Source of the DNA: Bacteroidota bacterium
Lineage (GTDB): Bacteria; Bacteroidota; Bacteroidia; Chitinophagales; Chitinophagaceae
Direction: 5' to 3'
Length of the DNA stretch: 64,000 bases
Assembly (NCBI GenBank): GCA_005884665.1
Contig: VBAT01000014.1
Location: forward strand, 104,027-168,026
Position 1 is the stretch's first letter; each line of letters starts with the position of its first letter. Below, in pieces: positions 53,162 to 62,194 of the stretch. The notes beneath the pieces were generated by a model. That model did no database searches. It was not told where the DNA came from and saw only the letters and a list, made by a program, of their open reading frames with translations. The position numbers were made by a program, and so were the translations under genes.

Positions 53162-54202
53162 ATGACCATCATAGTAACAGGAGGCGCAGGTTTCATCGGC
53201 TCACATGTGGTCAGGCGTTTTGTTACCAATTATCCCGGTTATCGCATTGTCAACCTGGATGCACTGACCTATGCAGGAAATTTGGAGAACCTTCGCGATA
53301 TTGAACAGGAACCGAATTATTTTTTTGAAAAAGGGAATATTCTGGATACGGGTGACCTGGAAAGAATATTCAGCCAGTATTCACCCGACGGCGTGATTCA
53401 CCTGGCAGCCGAAAGTCATGTGGACCGTTCTATTCTTTCGCCGCTCGATTTTGTGTATACCAATATCATTGGCACGGTAAACCTTTTGAGTGTTGCCAGG
53501 AAACACTGGACAGGTACAAAAGGCAAACGGTTTTATCATGTTTCCACAGACGAAGTGTATGGTGCATTGGGTGCTACCGGTTATTTTACGGAAGAAACAA
53601 AATATGATCCCCACTCGCCTTACAGCGCTTCCAAAGCATCGTCGGATCATTTTGTAAGGGCTTATGGCGATACCTATCAACTGCCCGTGATCGTTACGAA
53701 TTGTTCAAATAACTACGGCCCGAATCATTTCCCCGAAAAACTGATCCCGCTTTTTATCAATAATATCATTGAGAAAAAGCCATTACCTGTATATGGCGAT
53801 GGGTTGTATACCAGGGATTGGCTGTTTGTAAAAGATCATGCCGTGGCTATTGATCTTGTTTTTCATAAAGGAAAAGATTTCGAAACCTATAATATCGGCG
53901 GGTTCAATGAACGGAAAAATATCGATCTTGTTAAGCTGCTTTGCAAAATGATGGATGAAAAAATGGGCAATGCACCAGGTACAAGCGAAAAGCTGATCAC
54001 ATATGTAAAAGACAGGCCCGGGCATGACCGTCGTTATGCGATCGATGCATCTAAGATCAATAAGGAGCTTGGCTGGAAACCTTCTGTTACATTTGAAGAA
54101 GGCCTGAGCCAGACAATCGACTGGTATCTTCAGAATACCGAATGGCTTAAACATGTAACGTCCGGGGAATACCAGCAATACTATCAGAAACAGTACCAAT
54201 AA
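53162..54202 (+). CDS. rfbB: dTDP-glucose 4,6-dehydratase
   Basis: 346 residues, full length. It removes water from dTDP-glucose to give dTDP-4-keto-6-deoxyglucose, the precursor of rhamnose and other deoxysugars. Motifs: TGGAGFIGSH (6-15), HLAAESHVDRS (80-90), STDEVYG (128-134), and Tyr154-x3-Lys158 in HSPYSASKASS. Its natural partner rfbA in this window is damaged, and rfbC and rfbD are not seen. Confidence 0.95.
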   Translation: MTIIVTGGAGFIGSHVVRRFVTNYPGYRIVNLDALTYAGNLENLRDIEQEPNYFFEKGNILDTGDLERIFSQYSPDGVIHLAAESHVDRSILSPLDFVYTNIIGTVNLLSVARKHWTGTKGKRFYHVSTDEVYGALGATGYFTEETKYDPHSPYSASKASSDHFVRAYGDTYQLPVIVTNCSNNYGPNHFPEKLIPLFINNIIEKKPLPVYGDGLYTRDWLFVKDHAVAIDLVFHKGKDFETYNIGGFNERKNIDLVKLLCKMMDEKMGNAPGTSEKLITYVKDRPGHDRRYAIDASKINKELGWKPSVTFEEGLSQTIDWYLQNTEWLKHVTSGEYQQYYQKQYQ

Positions 54203-54205
54203 AAA

Positions 54206-54385
54206 AGAACCAGGCATCAAGCGCCAAGAACCAAATAAATCCGAATCACCAAATCCGAAAATCGAAAAAGGGAGCATCCCGATACATTCGGGATCGGATT
54301 TCGTATTTAAATATTCGTGCTTTTTTGGTTCTTGTTTTTGGTTCTTGTTTTTGGTTCTTGTCTTTGGTTCTTGTGATTTGGATCT
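54206..54385. repeat. MITE-like element, copy C with tandem GGTTCTTG units
   Basis: Left end CCAAGAACCAAATAAATCCG. An inner hairpin GATCCCGA/TCGGGATC-like follows around 54280. The right end consists of about four tandem units of TTTGGTTCTTGTTT. It shares its ends with the elements at 13085, 35577 and 36395 and separates rfbB from the glycosyltransferase at 54402. Confidence 0.75.
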
Positions 54386-54401
54386 TTAGAAGTAAGTAAA
54401 C

Positions 54402-55637
54402 GTGCAAAAAACGATTCTGTATATATCTTACGATGGAATGACCGACCAACTCGGTCAGAGCCAGGTATTGCCCTACCTCTGCGAACTAAAGAATTATGGA
54501 TTTGATTTTCACCTTATCAGTTGCGAGAAGCCGGAAAAATTCAAACAGCATAAAGGAATTATTGAAGCAATTTGTGAAAAGAATGGCATCCGCTGGTACC
54601 CGCTGGCTTACACCAAGAGACCACCGGTTTATTCCACGATAAAAGATATAAGGAACATCAGGCGCCTTGCCTTCCAGTTGCAAAAACAGCATCATTTCGA
54701 TATGGTGCATTGCAGGGGATATATCCCGGCACTGGTAGGTTTGCAATTAAAAAAGAAAGCAGGAGTACGTTTTCTCTTTGATATGCGCGGTCTTTGGGCC
54801 AATGAAAAAGTGGATGCCGGAAGCTGGAATCTCAACAATCCTCTTTACAGGTCGATATATAATCATTTCAAGAAAAAAGAAAGGCAATTCTTCGAAAATG
54901 CCGATTATACGATCAGTCTTACCCAGGCGGGGCAAAAAGAGATAGGTTCATGGAAATATATTGCTGATAATCCTGTAAAAATTGAAGTGATCCCTTGTTG
55001 CGCAGATCTTACGTTGTTTGATCCTGTGCGTGTAGAAGAAGACCTGGTGGCCAGGATCCGCAAAGACACCGGTATTCATAATGGTGAGCCCGTCCTTTCC
55101 TATCTGGGAAGTATCGGCAGCTGGTACATGCTTGATGAAATGCTTGATTTCTTCAATGTCTATTGCAGGAAATATCCCTCTGCCCGCTTCTTTTTTATTA
55201 CAGGTGACCAGCATGACCTGATACGTAATAAAGCAGCAGAAAAAAATATCGCTGCCGAAAAGATCATCATCCGGCCGGCGACGAGGAATGAAGTACCTGC
55301 AAGCATTTCGCTTAGCACCCATTCCGTTTTTTTTATACGGCCCACCTATAGCAAGATCAGCAGCAGTCCCACCAAGCAGGCTGAGCTCATGGGTATGGGT
55401 GTGCCCGTGATCAGCAATGCTGGAGTAGGAGATACTTCGGCCATTATTGAAAAATATAAAAGTGGTATTGTGATCAAAGATTTTTCTGAAATGTCTTATG
55501 ATGAAGCGATAGAAAGGTTGCAGCGTTTTTCCGAAGGCAGGGAAAGTATACGCAACGGCGCCCTTCAATATTTTTCCCTGGATGAGGGAGTAAAGAAATA
55601 TCTCCGGGTATACAAACACATACTGGATCAATACTGA
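54402..55637 (+). CDS. glycosyltransferase, GT4-like
   Basis: 411 residues with a GTG start, giving QKTILYISYDGMTDQLGQSQ right after it, which fits the N-terminal Rossmann domain of GT4 enzymes. The C-terminal half has LSYLGSIGSWYMLDEMLDFF and a nucleotide-sugar binding stretch near PTKQAELMGMGVPVISN. Cytoplasmic; it adds one sugar to the growing lipid-linked unit. Donor and acceptor are not predictable. Confidence 0.85.
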   Translation: MQKTILYISYDGMTDQLGQSQVLPYLCELKNYGFDFHLISCEKPEKFKQHKGIIEAICEKNGIRWYPLAYTKRPPVYSTIKDIRNIRRLAFQLQKQHHFDMVHCRGYIPALVGLQLKKKAGVRFLFDMRGLWANEKVDAGSWNLNNPLYRSIYNHFKKKERQFFENADYTISLTQAGQKEIGSWKYIADNPVKIEVIPCCADLTLFDPVRVEEDLVARIRKDTGIHNGEPVLSYLGSIGSWYMLDEMLDFFNVYCRKYPSARFFFITGDQHDLIRNKAAEKNIAAEKIIIRPATRNEVPASISLSTHSVFFIRPTYSKISSSPTKQAELMGMGVPVISNAGVGDTSAIIEKYKSGIVIKDFSEMSYDEAIERLQRFSEGRESIRNGALQYFSLDEGVKKYLRVYKHILDQY

Positions 55638-55643
55638 CCATCC

Positions 55644-55724
55644 ATGAAAAAGAAGCCCCTTGTTTTGTGTATCGATCGGCGAATACCAGCAGTATTAAAA
55701 AAAACAATATCAATCTTAAATTAA
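55644..55724 (+). pseudogene. possible remnant of a glycosyltransferase start (26 codons)
   Basis: ATG, then MKKKPLVLCIDRRIPAVLKK and six more residues before a stop. The opening resembles the first beta strand of a GT4 enzyme. It could be a degenerate gene start or chance. It fits between two genes with no other explanation for the ATG. Confidence 0.25.
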
Positions 55725-55728
55725 TCGT

Positions 55729-56742
55729 ATGCCAAAATCACTAGTTACCGGCGGCGCCGGTTTCATCGGTTCACATGTTGCCAGGCACTGCATGAAGCTT
55801 GGACATGAAGTAATTGCTGTTGATGATCTCAGTGGGGGATTTGACGATCATGTACCACCCGGCGCAACATTCATAAAAGGAAGCGTTACTGACGAAGGAT
55901 TTGTCAGCGATCTTTTTGCCAATCATAAATTTGATTACGTGTATCACCTGGCGGCTTATGCGGCCGAGGGACTGTCGCATTTTATTCGCCGTTACAACTA
56001 CAACACAAACCTGATCGGCAGTATTAACCTGATCAACGAATCGGTAAAACAAAAAGTAAAATGTTTTGTTTTTACCTCCTCGATCGCCGTATATGGCAAG
56101 GGCCAGCTACCGATGACTGAAGAAATGACCCCCGTACCGGAAGATCCCTATGGTGTTTCCAAATATGCTGTTGAACTGGACCTGCGTGCAGCCCATGAAA
56201 TGTTCGGATTGAACTACGTGGTCTTCCGTCCGCATAATGTATATGGAGAAAATCAGAATATCGGCGATAAATACCGGAACGTGATCGGTATCTTCATGAA
56301 CCAGATCATGCAGGGAAAACAACTGACTGTCTTTGGCGATGGCACTCAAACCCGCGCATTCAGTTATATTGACGATGTAGCTATTCCCATTGCGAAAAGC
56401 GTAACCATTCCCGCGGCCCAGAACGAGGTATTTAACATCGGCGCCGACAAACCTTATACCGTCAATGAGCTGGCGACAGTGGTATGCAATGAATTTGGCG
56501 TAAAAGCAGATATCAAACACCTGAGTGCCCGCAATGAAGTGCTTCATGCTTATTCAGATCATGCCAAGGCCCACCGCGTATTCGGTGAACCTACTGGTAT
56601 TACCCTGCAGGAAGGAATCAAAAGAATGGCAGCCTGGGCAAAGAAAACCGGCGCCAGGCAGGGACAGGAGTTTGAAAATATAGAGATCATAGAAAAATTG
56701 CCCGACGGCTGGAATCTCACAAAAAAACAAGCGACTCTCTGA
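55729..56742 (+). CDS. NAD-dependent epimerase/dehydratase (SDR)
   Basis: 337 residues. TGGAGFIGSH (7-16) binds NAD. The catalytic site is Tyr141-x3-Lys145 in PYGVSKYAVEL with the serines in FTSSIAVYG. DDLSGGFDDHVPPG follows the UDP-glucose/UDP-GlcNAc epimerase pattern. It likely supplies a UDP-hexose or UDP-uronic acid epimer to the pathway. The precise substrate is uncertain. Confidence 0.82.
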   Translation: MPKSLVTGGAGFIGSHVARHCMKLGHEVIAVDDLSGGFDDHVPPGATFIKGSVTDEGFVSDLFANHKFDYVYHLAAYAAEGLSHFIRRYNYNTNLIGSINLINESVKQKVKCFVFTSSIAVYGKGQLPMTEEMTPVPEDPYGVSKYAVELDLRAAHEMFGLNYVVFRPHNVYGENQNIGDKYRNVIGIFMNQIMQGKQLTVFGDGTQTRAFSYIDDVAIPIAKSVTIPAAQNEVFNIGADKPYTVNELATVVCNEFGVKADIKHLSARNEVLHAYSDHAKAHRVFGEPTGITLQEGIKRMAAWAKKTGARQGQEFENIEIIEKLPDGWNLTKKQATL

Positions 56743-56763
56743 TCCGCCCGATTTAATATCATT

Positions 56764-57849
56764 ATGAAGAAGAAAGTTCTTTTTATCTGCCTGCATCGGC
56801 CTGACCGTTCACCCGGCCAGCGTTTCCGTTTCGAACAATATCTCACTCATCTCGATGGGCACGGGTATGAATGCAAATTATCTTACCTGCTCAATGAAAA
56901 AGACGATAAAGCATTTTATTCAAAAGGGAAATTTTCAAAAAAAGTATTTATTTACCTGAAAACACTTCTCAAACGTACCGGCGACTGGCTGGGTATGAAT
57001 AAATACGATATCATTTTCATTTTCCGCGATGCATTGATGACGGGTTCAACTTTTTTTGAAAAAAGATTTGCCGGCTCCAAAGCCAAACTCATTTTTGATT
57101 TTGATGACGCGATATGGCTGCAAAATGTATCGGATGCGAATAAAAAACTTTCTTTTTTGAAAGATGCCGGGAAAACCGGCACCATTATCAGGCTTTGTGA
57201 CATGGTATTCGCCGGTAATCAATACCTGAAAGATTATGCTTCCCAATTCAACAATAACATCGTCATTGTTCCGACAACGATCGACACCGATCTTTATGTG
57301 TCTAAAAGAAAGAACAATGATTCACCGGTAGTTTGTATCGGGTGGAGCGGAAGTTTTTCGACCATCCAGCATTTTGCCCTGGCCATCCCTGCGCTGAGAA
57401 GGATAAAGGATAAATACGGCGATAAAGTGAAATTCAAGATCATTGGTGATGGAAGATATTATTGCGAGGAACTCAAAACGCAAGGCGTTCCCTGGATAGC
57501 AGCGACCGAACTCGAAGACCTCTCGGAAATAGACATCGGCGTGATGCCATTGCCCGATGATGAGTGGGCAAAAGGAAAATGCGGCTTGAAGGGATTACAA
57601 TATATGGCCCTGGGTATTCCTACACTCATGTCGCCGGTCGGGGTCAACTCTGAAATAATTCAAAACGGCGTAAATGGATACCTTCCTTCAACGGAAGACG
57701 AATGGGTGGATATGGTTTCGCTCCTGGTCGAGAATAAAGATTGCAGGATAAAGATTGGCTCGGCAGGAAGACAAACCGTGATCGACAGGTATTCGGTACA
57801 TGCATGGAAAGATAAATACGTAGAATATTTTAACCGGCTCACACAATGA
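56764..57849 (+). CDS. glycosyltransferase, GT4-like
   Basis: 361 residues. It starts MKKKVLFICLHRPDRSPGQR, with FDFDDAIWLQNVSDANKK in the middle and KCGLKGLQYMALGIPTLMSP toward the C-terminus. These are GT4/GT1-superfamily positions for donor binding. It lies 21 nt after the epimerase and 39 nt before the damaged rfbA gene. Confidence 0.85.
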   Translation: MKKKVLFICLHRPDRSPGQRFRFEQYLTHLDGHGYECKLSYLLNEKDDKAFYSKGKFSKKVFIYLKTLLKRTGDWLGMNKYDIIFIFRDALMTGSTFFEKRFAGSKAKLIFDFDDAIWLQNVSDANKKLSFLKDAGKTGTIIRLCDMVFAGNQYLKDYASQFNNNIVIVPTTIDTDLYVSKRKNNDSPVVCIGWSGSFSTIQHFALAIPALRRIKDKYGDKVKFKIIGDGRYYCEELKTQGVPWIAATELEDLSEIDIGVMPLPDDEWAKGKCGLKGLQYMALGIPTLMSPVGVNSEIIQNGVNGYLPSTEDEWVDMVSLLVENKDCRIKIGSAGRQTVIDRYSVHAWKDKYVEYFNRLTQ

Positions 57850-57888
57850 TGGCAGCAACTCAAAAATACCCGGTAACGGGATAGAGAT

Positions 57889-58691
57889 ATGAAAGGTATC
57901 ATTCTTGCAGGCGGCAGCGGCACACGGTTGTATCCGATCACCAAGGCGATCAGTAAACAACTCATGCCGATCTACGACAAACCGATGATCTATTATCCCC
58001 TGTCAACTTTGATGATGGCGGGGATAAAGGAAGTTCTGATAATAACAACCCCGGAAGACAATGCTCAATTCCAGCGATTGCTGGGAAATGGCAGTCATGT
58101 AGGTTGCCATTTTGAATATGCCACGCAGGCCACACCCAACGGATTGGCGCAGGCGTTCGTGATCGGGGCGAAGTTCATTGCCAGTTGCAAAAGTTGAATG
58201 ATATCCAGGGTGGTTATGTGTTTGCTTACCGTGTATCGGACCCGGAACGCTACGGCGTGATTGAATTCGATGATGATATGAATGCTGTTTCTATCGAAGA
58301 AAAACCTTCGCTGCCTAAATCAAGCTTTGCTGTTCCGGGTCTTTATTTTTATGATAACGAAGTGGTGAACATTGCAAAAGATCTCAAACCTTCTGCAAGA
58401 GGTGAGTACGAGATCACGGACGTAAATAAAGAGTATCTCCGTAAAGGAAAATTAAAGGTGGCAGTGCTCGACAGGGGTACAGCCTGGCTCGATACCGGTA
58501 CTTTTGATTCTTTAAGCGATGCCAGTGAATTTGTAAGGGTGATTGAAAAAAGACAAGGCACGAAGATCGGTTGCATCGAGGAAGTGGCCTTTCACAATGG
58601 CTTTATCACGAGGCAACAATTGCTCGAAAGCGCAGCCGCCCTGAGTAAAAGCGGCTATGGCGACTACCTGAAAAAAATCGTTCAGCAGTAA
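57889..58691 (+). pseudogene. rfbA: glucose-1-phosphate thymidylyltransferase, disrupted by internal deletion
   Basis: The N-terminal part (57889-58197) carries [20 protein letters not shown] but ends early at KFIASCKS-stop. The C-terminal part (frame 58185-58691) resumes at [20 protein letters not shown] and runs to the normal end. Compared with intact RmlA proteins, about 20-25 codons are missing between GAKFI and LQKLND, including the VLGDN segment with the catalytic, metal-binding Asp. The frame also shifts. The protein cannot be functional as read. A true mutation or an assembly error are both possible. Confidence 0.85.
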
Positions 58692-58692
58692 G

Positions 58693-59520
58693 ATGAGTTT
58701 TCATATCGTCATTGAACCGGGAAGGACGGAAAAAAATTACTGGAAAGATCTTTGGCGTTACCGCGAGCTGTTTTATATACTAAGCTGGCGCGACATAAAG
58801 GTCCGATATAAGCAGACTACGCTGGGTATCCTTTGGGCAATCCTTCGTCCGCTACTGACAATGCTGATCTTCACATTTGTTTTCGGGACGATTGCAGGGA
58901 TGAAATTCGCCAGCACGGTTCCTTACGCCATTATCGTTTTCGCAGGATTGCTGCCGTGGCAATTTTTTTCGAATGCACTTTCAGAAAGCGGGAATAGTTT
59001 GGTTGGGAATGAACGGCTGATCACAAAGGTTTATTTCCCCCGGATGATCATCCCGGCCAGCTCAGTCATTACAAGCTTTATCGATTTTTTTATTTCGTTT
59101 GTTATCCTGCTGGCATTGTTCGTTTATTACAGGTATGTTCCTCCTTTGCAGGTTTTCGTCATGCCCATCTTCTGGATCATGGCCTTTATAGCTTCTATCG
59201 GACCGGGTCTTTACCTGGCCGCGCTAAATGTAAAGTACAGGGATTTTCGCCATGTCATTCCATTTATCATCCAGTTCGGGTTGTTTATTTCGCCGGTAGG
59301 TTTCAGCAGCGAAATGATCCCGGCACAATGGCGATGGTTATATGCATTCAATCCGATCGCGGGCGTGATAGACGGTTTTCGCTGGTGCATCGTGCAGGAC
59401 GCGCCTAACCCGCTAGTGTATTATCCATTCTATATTTCCCTGACCGTGTCGCTGCTATTGTTAGGATTCTCTATTCGTCAATTCAGGAAAATGGAAAAAA
59501 ATTTTGCTGACCTGGTATGA
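58693..59520 (+). CDS. ABC-2 polysaccharide export permease (Wzm-like)
   Basis: 275 residues with six membrane helices. The N-terminal phrase ELFYILSWRDIKVRYKQTTL is the interface helix of Wzm/KpsM-type permeases, followed by GILWAILRPLLTMLIFTFVF and NPIAGVIDGFRWC. It moves lipid-linked polysaccharide across the inner membrane together with the ATPase encoded next, with which it overlaps by 4 nt. Confidence 0.92.
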   Translation: MSFHIVIEPGRTEKNYWKDLWRYRELFYILSWRDIKVRYKQTTLGILWAILRPLLTMLIFTFVFGTIAGMKFASTVPYAIIVFAGLLPWQFFSNALSESGNSLVGNERLITKVYFPRMIIPASSVITSFIDFFISFVILLALFVYYRYVPPLQVFVMPIFWIMAFIASIGPGLYLAALNVKYRDFRHVIPFIIQFGLFISPVGFSSEMIPAQWRWLYAFNPIAGVIDGFRWCIVQDAPNPLVYYPFYISLTVSLLLLGFSIRQFRKMEKNFADLV

Positions 59521-60758
59521 GTGATGTTGTTATTAAGGCTGAAGGGGTCGGAAAAAAATATATCATCCGGCATGAAGGCCAGGAAAGCTATACGGCTTTG
59601 CGGGATGTCATCGGACAAAAAACTAAAGGCGTTTTCAAAAAAAATAAACCGGCGAAAGAAGAGTTCTGGGCTTTAAAGAATGTAAGCTTTGAAGTAAAAC
59701 AGGGAGAAGCCATTGGCATCATCGGCCGCAATGGCGCTGGTAAAAGCACACTGCTCAAAATACTGAGCCGGATCACTGAGCCAACCGAAGGTCGCGTTAC
59801 TTTGAATGGACAGACCTCTTCATTACTGGAAATCGGCACTGGTTTTCATCCAGAGCTCACAGGAAGGGAAAACATTTTCCTGAACGGCGCGGTGCTCGGC
59901 ATGACCCGTTCGGAGATAAAAAAAAAGTTTGATTCCATTGTTGAATTTTCTGGCGTCGAAAAATTCCTGGACACACCGGTCAAGCGATACAGCAGCGGGA
60001 TGTACCTGCGGCTGGCTTTCGCGGTAGCAGCCTACCTTGAACCTGATATTTTAATAGTGGATGAAGTATTGGCTGTTGGCGATGCTGAATTCCAAAAAAA
60101 ATGTTTGGGAAAAATGGATGAAGTAAGTCGCAATGAAGGAAGGACGGTATTGTTTGTAAGCCATGATATGAGAGCTATCCAGCGGCTTTGTACCAAACTC
60201 ATTTATTTAAAAGATGGCCGGCTGGATTTTCAGGGAACGGTAGAAGAAGGAATAAATGCGTATGCCGGTAGCCTGCGTTTGCCTGCTGATGAACGAGCTC
60301 ATTTATTTACTAACAGGGATAATGGCAACAAAAAAGCATGGATAGCCGGCTTTGATGTCAGGCAGGCGGGTGATAATAAGACACTACAGCTTAGTGTTTT
60401 TATAGAAGCTACTGAACGCGTTGAAAAAACGGAGATAGCTGCCGGTATCAACGATGCATTAGGTACCCGTATCATTACATTGCATTCCCGTTTCATGGAC
60501 CAGCAATTTAACCTGGAAAAAGGCACGAATGAATTTATTTGTATGGTCAGTGATCTGGTGTTAAAACCGGGATCTTATACTCTTACTATTTTCCTGGGAA
60601 ATAAATATGAAACACTCGACTACCTGGATACCCCGGTAGATTTTGAATTGCGGGATCATTCTTTTTATCCCGGCGGCATAGTTCCCGACGGCTCACAGGG
60701 ATACCTGATGGCAAATCATAGCTGGACATTGAAATCAGCCGTTCATGCAGGAAGTTAG
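59517..60758 (+). CDS. ABC polysaccharide export ATPase with C-terminal sugar-binding domain (Wzt-like)
   Basis: 413 residues. The ABC domain (5-245) has Walker A GRNGAGKST (70-78), the signature YSSGMYLRLAF and Walker B ILIVDEVLAVGD. Residues about 265-405 form an added beta-rich domain with FLGNKYETLDYLDTPVDFEL, like the C-terminal domain of Wzt proteins that reads the modified non-reducing end of the O-chain. It overlaps both the permease (4 nt) and the methyltransferase (14 nt), so the three form a tight unit. Confidence 0.92.
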   Translation: MSDVVIKAEGVGKKYIIRHEGQESYTALRDVIGQKTKGVFKKNKPAKEEFWALKNVSFEVKQGEAIGIIGRNGAGKSTLLKILSRITEPTEGRVTLNGQTSSLLEIGTGFHPELTGRENIFLNGAVLGMTRSEIKKKFDSIVEFSGVEKFLDTPVKRYSSGMYLRLAFAVAAYLEPDILIVDEVLAVGDAEFQKKCLGKMDEVSRNEGRTVLFVSHDMRAIQRLCTKLIYLKDGRLDFQGTVEEGINAYAGSLRLPADERAHLFTNRDNGNKKAWIAGFDVRQAGDNKTLQLSVFIEATERVEKTEIAAGINDALGTRIITLHSRFMDQQFNLEKGTNEFICMVSDLVLKPGSYTLTIFLGNKYETLDYLDTPVDFELRDHSFYPGGIVPDGSQGYLMANHSWTLKSAVHAGS

Positions 60759-61560
60759 ACATACTCTTACTACAGAAGAGGAATTGTTTTGTACGAGATA
60801 TGAGTTGGAGATCCTGTCAGGCATCGTCAATTATAACCGGCTGGAGCGATGGGTTCCTGGCTTCTGCAATTCGCATACCCACCAGGAGCACGTGGCCCGG
60901 TATGATTGGGTGAAAGATTTTGTAAAAGACAAAATAGTACTGGATATCGCCTGTGGCACCGGCTTTGGTAGTTATAAGTTACTGGTAGAAGGCGGAGCAG
61001 CGAGCGTCACCGGCTATGATAATGATGAAAGAACGATCCGTTACGCATCTTTAAAAAACAGGCATGCGAATCTATTTTTTAAGTTGCAGGATGCCGAAAG
61101 CTTTGGCAGTGGTGAACAATACGATATCATCGTCAGCTTTGAAACTGTCGAGCATTTAAAGCAGCCGGAAAAATTTTTAACCAACATCAACCGGTCACTG
61201 GTTGCAAATGGAACCTGTTTTATTTCTACTCCAATATCCGGGACACCGGAAAACGATCACCCGGATAACATCTACCATCAAAGAGAATGGGGATTCGGAA
61301 GGTTCAGGGAGCTTGTCAAGAATTTTTTAACGATAGAAGAAGTTTACCTGCAGTTGAACGATGCCGGTATTACAAGAAATGACTTTCTTTCCAGGGTCTT
61401 GCAGAAGACGGGTCTGAAACAAAATGACCGGTTGCATGAAACGCTACAGCCCGAACCCCGGAAATGGGACCCGCAGGAAATAAAAGAAGAACTGGTAGGA
61501 ACACAATGGACAGGTTACCAGTTATTGCAATGCAGAAAGAAAACAGATGACGGGAGATAA
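60745..61560 (+). CDS. class I SAM-dependent methyltransferase
   Basis: 271 residues. Motif I is IVLDIACGTGFGSY (64-77), followed by an acidic motif (GYDNDERTIRYAS) and FETVEHLKQPEKFL. It likely methylates a sugar. Placed directly after a Wzt with an extended C-terminal domain, it may cap the chain end as a length and export signal, as known for some ABC-dependent O-antigens. That role is inferred. It overlaps both neighbours by 14 nt. Confidence 0.85.
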   Translation: MQEVRHTLTTEEELFCTRYELEILSGIVNYNRLERWVPGFCNSHTHQEHVARYDWVKDFVKDKIVLDIACGTGFGSYKLLVEGGAASVTGYDNDERTIRYASLKNRHANLFFKLQDAESFGSGEQYDIIVSFETVEHLKQPEKFLTNINRSLVANGTCFISTPISGTPENDHPDNIYHQREWGFGRFRELVKNFLTIEEVYLQLNDAGITRNDFLSRVLQKTGLKQNDRLHETLQPEPRKWDPQEIKEELVGTQWTGYQLLQCRKKTDDGR

Positions 61561-62194
61561 AATAACATTCATCATAACTTCTGTTATACATTTTTCTACA
61601 AAAAAACTGCCCGGCTCAACACCCCGATCGGTATTTGATCCGGCGGAACGCAGTTCACAAACAATAAAAACCATTGCCAGTATACGCAGCAAGATGCCCG
61701 GGGCGGATATCATTTTGCTGGAAATGGGAAATGAAAAATACATGACAGGCGAGCTAATTAAAATGGCTGATCGCTATGTTTACATCGGTGACCGGAAACG
61801 GGTTAGACGAGCCGTCAACGGGAAACATCGGGGTCTGGGTGAGGCAACCGGTTTGATCGCTGCCAGTAAGGAATTGAACACGGGTGCATCTTTCTTTTTT
61901 AAAATAAGCGGGCGGTATTTTTTGAACGAACAGTTTGATCCCCGGCTATGGCAGGGAGATTTTTTTCAGGCAAAAAAATATGAAATGGGTATTTCAACCC
62001 GCCTTTATGGTTTCAGTCGCCGGTTTTTCAACGATTGGCAAACTGCTCTGAAGCGATCATTGTGGAAATTATACTGGGGAAGTTCGATTGAAGATGTATT
62101 CCCTGCAAAATTTGGCCGTGACCGGATACAGGATATACAGCAACTGGGACTGTCCGGTTATGTAGCTAATGGTGGCGAATACCTGGAAGAATGA
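61547..62194 (+). CDS. hypothetical protein of the polysaccharide locus
   Basis: 215 residues, soluble, no signal. IIFIITSVI-like hydrophobic strand at the start, then ADIILLEMGNEKYMTGELIK, a middle phrase FFFKISGRYFLNEQFDPRLW and the end GLSGYVANGGEYLEE. KISGRYFL resembles a phrase in some uncharacterised glycosyltransferase-like (WavE-type) proteins, but I cannot assign a family. It overlaps the methyltransferase by 14 nt and the next glycosyltransferase by 4 nt, so it is certainly part of the operon. Confidence 0.65.
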   Translation: MTGDKITFIITSVIHFSTKKLPGSTPRSVFDPAERSSQTIKTIASIRSKMPGADIILLEMGNEKYMTGELIKMADRYVYIGDRKRVRRAVNGKHRGLGEATGLIAASKELNTGASFFFKISGRYFLNEQFDPRLWQGDFFQAKKYEMGISTRLYGFSRRFFNDWQTALKRSLWKLYWGSSIEDVFPAKFGRDRIQDIQQLGLSGYVANGGEYLEE

